From Candidatus Vogelbacteria bacterium CG10_big_fil_rev_8_21_14_0_10_51_16 (lineage in GTDB: Bacteria > Patescibacteriota > Minisyncoccia > Phycocordibacterales > JACRKE01), in NCBI GenBank assembly GCA_002774795.1, contig PCYI01000001.1, positions 12,116 through 58,604 of the forward strand: a stretch of DNA of 46,489 bases. The letters are read 5' to 3'. Shown piece after piece: positions 31,244 to 37,703 of the stretch. A model generated the notes under the pieces. It was given only the letters and a program-made list of their open reading frames with translations, did not search any database and had not been told where the DNA came from. Numbering within the stretch: position 1 is the first letter of the stretch; the number at the start of each line of letters is the position of its first letter. The translations under genes were made by a program, and so were the position numbers.

Positions 31244-32557
31244 GGTTGTAACCATGGCCGACCGCAGCCTCTTGTAGAGGCCGTTGCCGGCCGCCCAGCC
31301 CCGCCGCCCCATCTTCCATACTCCGAAGAGCAGGAGGAAGGGAGTCGGGAAAAGGACGGCCGTGCCGAGACCGAGGATGGCCCAGCCAAGCACGCGCACG
31401 AGCATGCGTGGCCGGCCGAGCCAATCGGCAAGGAAGTCGAGCGCCGTGTTCACAACACTCGCCACCGTGCCGAGAGTCTCCCGGGGCCAGTTCCAGATGG
31501 CGATCGCGCCGACGACGAACAAAAACTTCTTGTTCGTTGCCAGCTTGAAGGCCTTCCGGGGTAGCCATGTGGCACCGCGGAGCACGGCGTGTTTCCAGCC
31601 GTGCTTCATGGTACCTCGAGCCACGGCCTTGCGGGCGCCGTAGCCGGCCTTCGCCAGCTTGCCAGCCCCCGCGACGATGCCACCGATCATAGCGGCCTCT
31701 AGGACCGCCCCAGCTACCGTCATCGGCTCAACCGAGTGGCCGAGCTTATACTCCCGCTCCAGCTCCTGGATGGAGCCGAAGAAGAAGTCTTCGGTCGCGG
31801 CTACGAGCTCCGTGGAGCGGATGCGGATGACCCCACCGTTGTCCGGCAGCTCGAACCGCCGGAGGTAATGGTGGCCATCCTCGTCGATGCGAATGAGGGT
31901 GAGGATGGCTCGCTCCCGAGACGTGTAGGGCCTCGTGAGCCACTCGGAGGCGGGAACGGCGGGCGTCGCGTCCGACGAAGCCGCGAGAGCGGCAACGTCG
32001 ACAACGACCGTCGTTACCCGCGAGAAACCACGTCCGCCTGCCGCGAGGAGCCTGCTCGGCCACGAAGCGACCGTGGCCATCGGGTCCGACTCGAGACTGC
32101 TGGCCTCTCGCGAGAACCAGCGTTCAGTCTTTTCCGGCCACTTCTGGACCTTGCCCGCGAGGGTCTGTAGCGCGTGCGCCAGTTGGCGCTTGCACTCTTC
32201 CCACGCGAGAGGATGATCAAGAAAGTGGGCAGGGACCCGCAGCGTGCGGTGGGTATGTCGCTCCGACACCGTCTCGAGCTGCGGCATCTCGCCGAGCTCG
32301 TCGTAGAGGCGTCCGATCTCCGGCCACTTCCTTGCCGCTTCGAGTGCGGCTGGGCCGTGGCAGTCGAGGAGGAGCAGGTCCTCCGCCGACGCCGTTGTCA
32401 CCGTACTGTACGGCACGCCATCGGCCAAGGCCGAAGCGCGCAGGAGCACGGCCGGGGTGGTGATCTGCTCGGCATTCGGGCCGAGCATGAACACCAATGC
32501 CCCGAGAACGAGTCCGAGTTGAAACAACTTCCAGACAATGAAGCGCTCTTTAGTCAT
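31241..32557 (-). CDS. GC-rich multi-pass membrane orphan protein (438 aa)
   Basis: No family recognised. The N-terminus has one TM segment (FIVWKLFQLGLVLGALVFML); a soluble middle of about 250 residues contains two Trp-rich helices (ARKWPEIGRLYDELGEMPQL, KVQKWPEKTERWFSREASSL) and a beta-like part (RAILTLIRIDEDGHHYLRRF). The C-terminal 150 residues have several hydrophobic helices (TVAGAVLEAAMIGGIVAGAG, KKFLFVVGAIAIWNW, VLGWAILGLGTAVLFPTPFL). ATG 32557 is backed by the SD GGGAGGTGAGG; GTG 32566 is possible. It is much more GC-rich than its neighbours, has its own promoter, a 165-nt leader and a strong terminator, and is flanked by inverted repeats. Possibly acquired; no function proposed. Confidence 0.68.
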   Translation of the reverse strand: MTKERFIVWKLFQLGLVLGALVFMLGPNAEQITTPAVLLRASALADGVPYSTVTTASAEDLLLLDCHGPAALEAARKWPEIGRLYDELGEMPQLETVSERHTHRTLRVPAHFLDHPLAWEECKRQLAHALQTLAGKVQKWPEKTERWFSREASSLESDPMATVASWPSRLLAAGGRGFSRVTTVVVDVAALAASSDATPAVPASEWLTRPYTSRERAILTLIRIDEDGHHYLRRFELPDNGGVIRIRSTELVAATEDFFFGSIQELEREYKLGHSVEPMTVAGAVLEAAMIGGIVAGAGKLAKAGYGARKAVARGTMKHGWKHAVLRGATWLPRKAFKLATNKKFLFVVGAIAIWNWPRETLGTVASVVNTALDFLADWLGRPRMLVRVLGWAILGLGTAVLFPTPFLLLFGVWKMGRRGWAAGNGLYKRLRSAMVTT

Positions 32558-32652
32558 GCGCCTCACCTCCCTTCAGTCCATCAGTTTCAAGCCGACAGAC
32601 TATTTTGGATAGGTAGGATAGTTAAAACCTGATTTCAGTTGTAGGGTCCAGT

Positions 32653-32673
32653 TGATTAGATACGTTCCGAGGC
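32653..32673 (-). repeat. Inverted repeat flanking the GC-rich orphan (5' copy)
   Basis: Complement of GCCTCGGAACGTATCT then AATCA. It lies in the predicted 5' UTR of the orphan mRNA, so the two ends of that mRNA could pair over about 21 bp. Confidence 0.8.
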
Positions 32674-32729
32674 CTTGCCTCGTCTCTCTTGGCTGGCTGC
32701 CAAAAGAGGTCTAACCTACGCTAATGTCA

Positions 32730-32758
32730 ATGGTATCATATTATATGGTTCTTGTCAA
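32730..32758 (-). promoter_or_regulatory. Promoter (TTGACA-17-TACCAT) of the GC-rich orphan
   Basis: The minus strand has a consensus -35 TTGACA (32753-32758), a 17-bp spacer and -10 TACCAT (32730-32735). Transcription would start near 32723. Confidence 0.5.
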
Positions 32759-32763
32759 ATATG

Positions 32764-32818
32764 AAAACAGCTCTGCCTTTTCCTTATTTCCGTCCTCGAT
32801 GAGCTGTTTTTATCCACA
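32764..32818 (-). other. AAAACAGCTC hairpin and DnaA-box-like 9-mer
   Basis: AAAACAGCTC (32764-32773) and GAGCTGTTTT (32801-32810) can pair. On the minus strand the second arm ends in TTTTCAT, so it may terminate rnhB transcription. TTATCCACA at 32810-32818 matches the DnaA box. The remainder of 32759-32935 holds a hairpin with GCCCGC/GCGGGC arms and repeat-like AAAGCACAAAACAC words, and no convincing gene. Confidence 0.45.
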
Positions 32819-32935
32819 GTATCAGACCACACACTCACCGAACCATGGCTCGTAAAAGCACAAAACACGGAGCACCTGCCCGCAATGCTACGCATAAGCG
32901 TTGCAGGCGGGCAAAAACCAAAGGCGCCAAGTCCT

Positions 32936-32958
32936 GTTTAGTAGCCTTGCTACTAAAC
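32936..32958. other. Hairpin over the rnhB stop codon (TTTAGTAGC arms)
   Basis: The arms GTTTAGTAGC and GCTACTAAAC, with a CTT loop, include the rnhB TAG (32953-32955). The core is identical, as its complement, to the hairpin after tgt at 5438. Confidence 0.65.
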
Positions 32959-33546
32959 AATGGCACGTAGAAAGGTACGGCGGTGGTGCGGGCACGGTCC
33001 GTGCTTACGCAAGGCCTCATAATGCGCACTGGTGCCATACCCTTTGTGTCGCTCAAAACCATAGTGAGGAAACTTACGCGCGAGACGCACCATGTGGCGG
33101 TCGCGCGTTACCTTGGCGGCGATTGAGGCGAGAGAGATGACTGGATCAAGAGCGTCACCACCAATAATCGTCTGCTGAAAACAATAGACGGCCGGGGCCC
33201 GCAGGAGACCGTCGAGTCGCACCTCGCACTTATCGGGGTCGAGCGCGAGCCCCGCAAGCGCCCGAGCGACCCCCCGCCGCACGGCAGAAGTGATGCCGAT
33301 GCGGTCTATCACCCGCGCCGACACCATGCTCACTCTTGAGCGGACAACCGCTAATTCTGTTATGGTCATGAAGGTGTGCTCCCGTTCGCGCTCCGTCATC
33401 CACTTCGAGTCGGCAACTCGACATTCGCCAAACAGAGACGAAACTGTTCTATCGGTTACAATAGGAATAGCAACCACGCCAACCGCCACTGGCCCGGCAA
33501 TAGGACCGCGCCCCGCCTCATCTACTCCAACTAGCCATTTCTTCAT
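32953..33546 (-). CDS. rnhB: Ribonuclease HII
   Basis: 197 aa. Removes RNA from DNA-RNA hybrids and single misincorporated ribonucleotides. Active-site landmarks are VGVDEAGRGPIAGPVAVGVV (Asp, Glu), DSKWMTEREREH, the Asp of VRLDGLLRAP, and SLASIAAKVTRDRHMVRLA followed by YGFERHKGYGTSAHYEAL. The start ATG 33546 has a -10-like TATACT six bp upstream, suggesting a leaderless mRNA. It is monocistronic, divergent from the small gene at 33602. Confidence 0.95.
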   Translation of the reverse strand: MKKWLVGVDEAGRGPIAGPVAVGVVAIPIVTDRTVSSLFGECRVADSKWMTEREREHTFMTITELAVVRSRVSMVSARVIDRIGITSAVRRGVARALAGLALDPDKCEVRLDGLLRAPAVYCFQQTIIGGDALDPVISLASIAAKVTRDRHMVRLARKFPHYGFERHKGYGTSAHYEALRKHGPCPHHRRTFLRAIV

Positions 33547-33601
33547 TTTTTAAGTATACTTCATCTGGAAAATCACAGACACAGAAGGAAAAGGAGACGC
33601 C

Positions 33602-33811
33602 GTGGAAAACAAGACCCCAGCCTCAAGTCAGTTGCGCGCGATATACACCCGAAACAGAGCGCTTCTCTATGAGGCGCTCAGGGATCAACGAGCACCAGCC
33701 AGCAACATAGTGGCCTATGGCCACATTGTTCGCGAAATGGAGAAGAGGTACTCGAACCTTCCTCACGAGCAGGAGCCTCCAACCAAGACAGCACGGCCTC
33801 GTCTCCGTTGA
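33602..33811 (+). CDS. Small orphan protein (69 aa)
   Basis: No family recognised. It is polar and helical: QLRAIYTRNRALLYEALRDQ, IVAYGHIVREMEKRYSNLPH, then a Pro/Thr/Arg-rich tail. The GTG start at 33602 is fixed by AAGGAG seven bp upstream. A strong terminator follows 25 bp after the stop. With the SD, the terminator and isolation between rnhB and dnaE, it fits the small orphan class seen also at 3470 and 23787. Confidence 0.6.
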   Translation: MENKTPASSQLRAIYTRNRALLYEALRDQRAPASNIVAYGHIVREMEKRYSNLPHEQEPPTKTARPRLR

Positions 33812-33836
33812 ATGAGTGGCTATAACCGCCACCTCT

Positions 33837-33866
33837 GCCCGGTCCCCGCGACCGGGCTTTCTCTTG
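33837..33866 (+). terminator. Intrinsic terminator of the small orphan gene
   Basis: GCCCGGT (33837-33843) pairs with ACCGGGC (33851-33857) and is followed by TTTCTCTT. Confidence 0.85.
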
Positions 33867-33929
33867 CCCGAAAACAGTTATCCCCAGAGACAAAATTGGT
33901 CTGCTATAATGGCGACTACGCAGAGCACC

Positions 33930-34070
33930 AGCCCGAACGACTCGGTCGTTCATGTCGGGCGGACAGAACCCCAAGTACGGTCGCAAAGCACAAAGTCCCA
34001 AAGCACAAGACTCCAAAGAATACAGATGCATTTTTTGAAGTTTTGTGTCATTTGTGCTTTGTGTTTTCTA
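33930..34070 (+). repeat. CCCGAACGACTCGG hairpin plus CAAAGCACAA heptads before dnaE
   Basis: GCCCGAACGACTCGGTCGTT then CATGTCGGGC forms the hairpin also found in trmD. It is followed by CAAAGCACAAAGTCCCAAAG, then, inverted, AAGTTTTGTGTCATTTGTGC and TTTGTGTTTT. The gap 33867-34074 is filled by this repeat; no promoter is evident. Confidence 0.75.
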
Positions 34071-34074
34071 AAAT

Positions 34075-37000
34075 ATGTCCTTCGTCCACCTCCACACCCA
34101 CTCCCACTACTCGCTCCTCGACGGCCTCTCCAAAGTGGACAAGCTCGTCCGCCAAGCTAAGGAGTTTGAAATGCCGGCCCTCGCCATCACCGACCACGGC
34201 AACATGTACGGGGCGATCGAGTTTTACATGACAGCCAAAAAAGAGGGGGTGAAGCCAATCCTTGGCCTCGAGGGTTATGTGGCCAATCGCACCCGCTTTG
34301 ACAAAGTGCCCGGGGTAGACAACAAGCGCTACCACATTACGTTGCTTGCCAAAAACTACACCGGCTACCAAAACCTGCTCGCCCTCGTCACCAAGTCCCA
34401 CCTCGAGGGCTTTTACTACAAGCCTCGCGTGGACAAAGACCTCCTGCGCGAGCACGCCGAGGGGCTAATCTGCCTATCCGGCTGTCTCGCTAGCGAGCTT
34501 GGCCGAGCCGTCAAAGCCCAAGACCGCGAGGAGGCCCTGCGCACCATTGATGAGTACCGCAACATCTTTGGCGACGATAACTACTTTCTCGAAGTCATGC
34601 ACCACGATAAAAACGAGGGGGTGATGGCCCAGAGGCGGGAGGTGATAGAGCTCGCCCGCAAGCTCTCGCTCCCGCTCGTGGCCACCCAAGACTCCCACTA
34701 CCTCTGTGCCGACGACCAAAAGGCCCACGACACACTCCTCTCTATCCAGACCGACGCCACCTCGGCCGATGCCAACAAGTTTAACTTCGGCGACGACGAC
34801 TACTCATTTATAGACACCGCGAAGGCATCCGAACACTTTGGGGATGTCCCCGAGGCGATTGCTAACACCCAGCGCATCGCCGATATGTGCGATGTGGAAA
34901 TTGAAATCGGCAAATTCATTTTCCCGGAATACCAGATCGAATCCGGCCGCTCTGCCGACGAAGAGTTGGGTGCTCTTGCCATGGCGGGCATTGAAAAGCG
35001 CGGCCTCACCGGTCGGGCCGACGTTCTCGAGCGCCTCGACTACGAGCTCGACATCATCAAGGGCAAACAGTACGCCGCCTACTTCCTTGTCGTGGAAGAC
35101 CTAATCCGCTACGCCGACGAGCATGGCATATACACGAACATCCGCGGTTCAGTGGCCGGAAGCATCACCACCTACCTCCTCGGTATCACCAAAGTGGACC
35201 CCATTGCGTATAAGATTCCTTTCGAACGCTTTTTAAACCCGGAGCGCCCCTCCGCGCCGGACATAGACATGGACTTCGCTGACAACCGACGCGAAGAGAT
35301 GCTCGACTACGCGAAGATCAAGTACGGCGCGGACAAGGTGGCCCAGATCGGTACCTTTGGTACCATGCTGGCTCGCGGCTCGGTGCGCGATGTCGCTCGC
35401 GCCCTCGGCTACCCTTACGGCGTGGGCGACCGCATCTCAAAGCTCATCCCCCTTGGTTCCCAGGGCTTCCCCATGACCATTGAGCGCGCCCTCGAGATGG
35501 AGCCGGAGTTGAAAAAAATTTACGACACAGAAAAGGACGCCAAGGAGATTCTCGACCTGGCCCGCAAGCTCGAAGGGTGTGTACGCCACGTCTCCGTGCA
35601 TGCCGCCGGGGTGGTCATCTCGCCTAAGCCGCTCGTCGAGTACACTCCCCTGCAGTACGACCCCAAGGGTGGCAAGATTATCACCCAGTACGACATGTAC
35701 ACCGTGGGCGAAGAGGGCATCGGTCTCACCAAGTTTGACTTTCTCGGCATTCGCAACCTCACTATCCTCGCCACAGCGGTGGCCCTCGTGCAAGAGCATC
35801 GCGACATCGCCCTTGATATCGAGGCCATCCCCATTGATGATGCCAAGACCTTTGCTATGCTCGCGCGAGGCGAGACCATGGGGCTCTTCCAACTAAATGG
35901 AGACGGTATGACTAAGTGGTTGACGGAGCTCAAGCCCTCAACCATTCATGACATTAACGCCATGGTGGCTCTTTACCGCCCGGGGCCGATGCAGTTTATC
36001 CCCGACTACATCAAACGCAAGCATCACCCTGAGCTCATCACTTATATGGATCCGGCTCTTGAGCCAATTTTGAGAGCGAGCTACGGCATCCTTGTTTACC
36101 AAGACGACCTGCTTATCATGGCCCACGACCTGGCCGGCTACTCATGGGGCGAGGTAGACAAGTTTAGAAAAGCGGTAGGCAAGAAAATCCCGGCCCTCAT
36201 GGCGGCCGAAAGAGAGAAGTTCATCAAAGGATGTGTTGCTCATTCGAAATGGCCACAACAAAAAGCAGAGGAGGTGTGGAACTGGCTGGAGCCCTTCGCC
36301 GCTTACGGCTTCAATAAAGCGCACTCGGCCTCTTATGGCCTCGTGGCCTATCAAACGAGCTACCTGAAAGCGAACTATCCGGCCGAATATATGACAGCTG
36401 TACTCACGGCGGAATCGGGCGACGTAGAGGAGGTGGCCCGCGTCATCGAAGAGTGCAAGAGAATGAAAATCCCCGTCCTCGCCCCCGATATCAACAAAAG
36501 CTTCGGCGACTTCACCGTCCTCAAGGCTAGTATAAAAACTGATAAGCGCGAAGCGCGGGATGAAATCAGCACGCGCGAAGCGCGGAAAGGAGGCTCGGAA
36601 ACGAATGCGGTTCTAAGCACAAGTATAGAAAAAACTGATACGCACGAAGTGCGAGATGAAATACGCTTCGGCCTCTACACCATCAAAAACCTCGGCAAGG
36701 AGATCGCCGACGCCATCATCGCTGAACGCACCGCAAACGGGCGCTTTGTCTCGTATGCGGACTTCCTAGACCGCGTGCATCATAAAAACTTAAACAAAAA
36801 ATCCCTTGAATCGCTTATTAAAGCGGGAGCGCTGGACGAGCTTGGCGAACGCGGAGAACTGCTTTTCAATCTGGACGATGCCCTTGATTACCATCGTGAG
36901 GGCATGAAGGAGACCAACCAGTCTTCGCTCTTCGGGCTCATGGAAGACACAAAGAGCGTCCCCACCCTTTCCCTGAAGCCTTGTGAGCCGGCCAAGATGA

Positions 37001-37413
37001 TGGAGCGCCTCGCCTGGGAAAAAGAGCTTCTGGGTCTCTATGTTTCCGGTCACCCTCTCGAGCGCTTTCGCCATAAGTTTACCCGAGCGGAAAAAGATGT
37101 CTCCGCCGTCAAAACCGGGACGGAAGGTTCGGTTGTAGTTGTAGGAGGCATGATAGAAAGCGTAAAAGCAATCATCACCAAAAAGAATGACCACATGGCC
37201 TTTCTGAAGTTGGCCGACTTCAGTGACTCCATTGAGGTGGTGGTCTTCCCCAAAACGCTCTCCGACTACAAGGAGCTAGTGGTAGCCGAACAGTGTGTGG
37301 CCCTGCGCGGCCGACTCTCTTTCCGCAACGGTGAGCCGAGTATCGTGGCCGAGGCGTTCAAATCTCTCGAGGCTGATGTTCGCGGAGAGGAAAAGCGCAC
37401 TGACGCGGACTAG
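34075..37413 (+). CDS. dnaE: DNA polymerase III subunit alpha
   Basis: 1112 aa. In order: a PHP domain (FVHLHTHSHYSLLDGLSKVD, ITDHGNMYGAIEFYMTAKKE), the polymerase palm (NIRGSVAGSITTYLLGI, the catalytic PDIDMDFADNRREEMLDY, GTFGTMLARGSVRDVARALG), fingers (NAMVALYRPGPMQFIPDYIK, KAVGKKIPALM, FNKAHSASYGLVAYQTSYL), tandem helix-hairpin-helix (FGLYTIKNLGKEIADAII) and an OB domain (VVVGGMIESVKAIITKKNDH). Residues about 818-863 are extra, encoded by two imperfect copies of a CGCGAAGCGCG-type repeat, between the fingers and FGLYTIKNLG. Start ATG 34075, no SD. A 15-bp terminator hairpin follows. The C-terminal EEKRTDAD comes from a further CCGCGT-like repeat. Confidence 0.97.
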   Translation: MSFVHLHTHSHYSLLDGLSKVDKLVRQAKEFEMPALAITDHGNMYGAIEFYMTAKKEGVKPILGLEGYVANRTRFDKVPGVDNKRYHITLLAKNYTGYQNLLALVTKSHLEGFYYKPRVDKDLLREHAEGLICLSGCLASELGRAVKAQDREEALRTIDEYRNIFGDDNYFLEVMHHDKNEGVMAQRREVIELARKLSLPLVATQDSHYLCADDQKAHDTLLSIQTDATSADANKFNFGDDDYSFIDTAKASEHFGDVPEAIANTQRIADMCDVEIEIGKFIFPEYQIESGRSADEELGALAMAGIEKRGLTGRADVLERLDYELDIIKGKQYAAYFLVVEDLIRYADEHGIYTNIRGSVAGSITTYLLGITKVDPIAYKIPFERFLNPERPSAPDIDMDFADNRREEMLDYAKIKYGADKVAQIGTFGTMLARGSVRDVARALGYPYGVGDRISKLIPLGSQGFPMTIERALEMEPELKKIYDTEKDAKEILDLARKLEGCVRHVSVHAAGVVISPKPLVEYTPLQYDPKGGKIITQYDMYTVGEEGIGLTKFDFLGIRNLTILATAVALVQEHRDIALDIEAIPIDDAKTFAMLARGETMGLFQLNGDGMTKWLTELKPSTIHDINAMVALYRPGPMQFIPDYIKRKHHPELITYMDPALEPILRASYGILVYQDDLLIMAHDLAGYSWGEVDKFRKAVGKKIPALMAAEREKFIKGCVAHSKWPQQKAEEVWNWLEPFAAYGFNKAHSASYGLVAYQTSYLKANYPAEYMTAVLTAESGDVEEVARVIEECKRMKIPVLAPDINKSFGDFTVLKASIKTDKREARDEISTREARKGGSETNAVLSTSIEKTDTHEVRDEIRFGLYTIKNLGKEIADAIIAERTANGRFVSYADFLDRVHHKNLNKKSLESLIKAGALDELGERGELLFNLDDALDYHREGMKETNQSSLFGLMEDTKSVPTLSLKPCEPAKMMERLAWEKELLGLYVSGHPLERFRHKFTRAEKDVSAVKTGTEGSVVVVGGMIESVKAIITKKNDHMAFLKLADFSDSIEVVVFPKTLSDYKELVVAEQCVALRGRLSFRNGEPSIVAEAFKSLEADVRGEEKRTDAD
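36529..36662 (+). repeat. Two imperfect palindrome repeats inside dnaE
   Basis: Copy A (36529-36567) and copy B (36622-36662) share AGTATA, an A-run, ACTGATA, a hairpin (GCGCGAAGCGCG or GCACGAAGTGCG) and GATGAAAT. The hairpin changes are compensatory (GCGCG/CGCGC against GCACG/GTGCG class pairs). Translated in frame as KTDKREARDEI and KTDTHEVRDEI. Confidence 0.85.
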
Positions 37414-37415
37414 TT

Positions 37416-37463
37416 CAGAAAATGTACCAGTGCTTTAAATAAAAGTACCTGGTACATTTTCTG
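37416..37463 (+). terminator. 15-bp terminator hairpin after dnaE
   Basis: CAGAAAATGTACCAG (37416-37430) and CTGGTACATTTTCTG (37449-37463) are perfect complements, extended inward by TGCTTT/AAAGTA. It shares GGTACTTT and CTGGTACATTTT words with the terminator after the SOD-DsbA operon. Confidence 0.75.
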
Positions 37464-37468
37464 AGCAC

Positions 37469-37496
37469 TTGACGGGCTTTTTTAAGGAGCTATACT
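37469..37496 (+). promoter_or_regulatory. thrS promoter (TTGACG-16-TATACT)
   Basis: -35 TTGACG (37469-37474), a 16-bp spacer and -10 TATACT (37491-37496). Transcription is predicted at about 37502-37503, so the mRNA would start at the leader-peptide AUG. Confidence 0.72.
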
Positions 37497-37502
37497 CACC
37501 AT

Positions 37503-37556
37503 ATGGACCTGTTCAAAAAAACAACCGCGACAACAACGACCACCGCGACTACTTAG
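37503..37556 (+). CDS. thrL: Threonine-rich leader peptide of thrS
   Basis: A 17-codon frame encoding MDLFKKTTATTTTTATT, with 9 Thr of 17 residues, ending in TAG at 37554-37556. The ATG coincides with the predicted transcription start, so it would be read as a leaderless ORF. The Thr codons are mixed (ACA, ACC, ACG, ACT), so a general shortage of charged tRNA-Thr would stall ribosomes. It sits directly upstream of an antiterminator/terminator pair and of the threonyl-tRNA synthetase gene, exactly the arrangement of amino-acid-responsive attenuators. The symbol thrL is used by analogy with the E. coli thr operon leader and implies no homology. Confidence 0.85.
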   Translation: MDLFKKTTATTTTTATT

Positions 37557-37608
37557 CGGGAGTTCTTGTTGTGCGCCACAGGAGCTCCCGCGAGGGGCTT
37601 TTCTTTTG
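37556..37608 (+). promoter_or_regulatory. thrS attenuator: antiterminator and intrinsic terminator
   Basis: The antiterminator arms GCGGGAGTTCTTGT (37556-37569) and ACAGGAGCTCCCGC (37578-37591) pair over 14 bp, two of them G-U. The terminator stem AGCTCC (37583-37588) with GGGGCT (37594-37599) is followed by TTTTCTTTT. The two structures share 37583-37588 and exclude each other. The antiterminator begins at the last base of the leader stop codon. A ribosome that finishes the peptide masks it and permits termination; one stalled on Thr codons leaves it free. Confidence 0.85.
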
Positions 37609-37611
37609 CAA

Positions 37612-37662
37612 CGTTTGGAGTTTTGTGTTTTGTGCTTTGTGCTTTGTGCTTTGTGTTTTAAT
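37612..37662 (+). repeat. TTTGTGC heptad repeat before thrS
   Basis: TTTGGAGTTTTGTGTTTTGT then repeated GCTTTGT units in 7-bp steps, the complement of the ACAAAGC family. It lies between the attenuator and the thrS start. Confidence 0.8.
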
Positions 37663-37703
37663 ACCCTATCGTGCTTTACTACTCATCATACAAAAGCATT
37701 ATT

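Noticed and set aside
32844..32969. Small basic plus-strand ORF (MARKSTKHGAPARNATHK...)
   Set aside because: It looks like a small basic ribosomal protein at first, but its DNA consists of AAAGCACAAAACAC repeat words and a GCCCGC hairpin, and its end lies in the rnhB hairpin. No SD.
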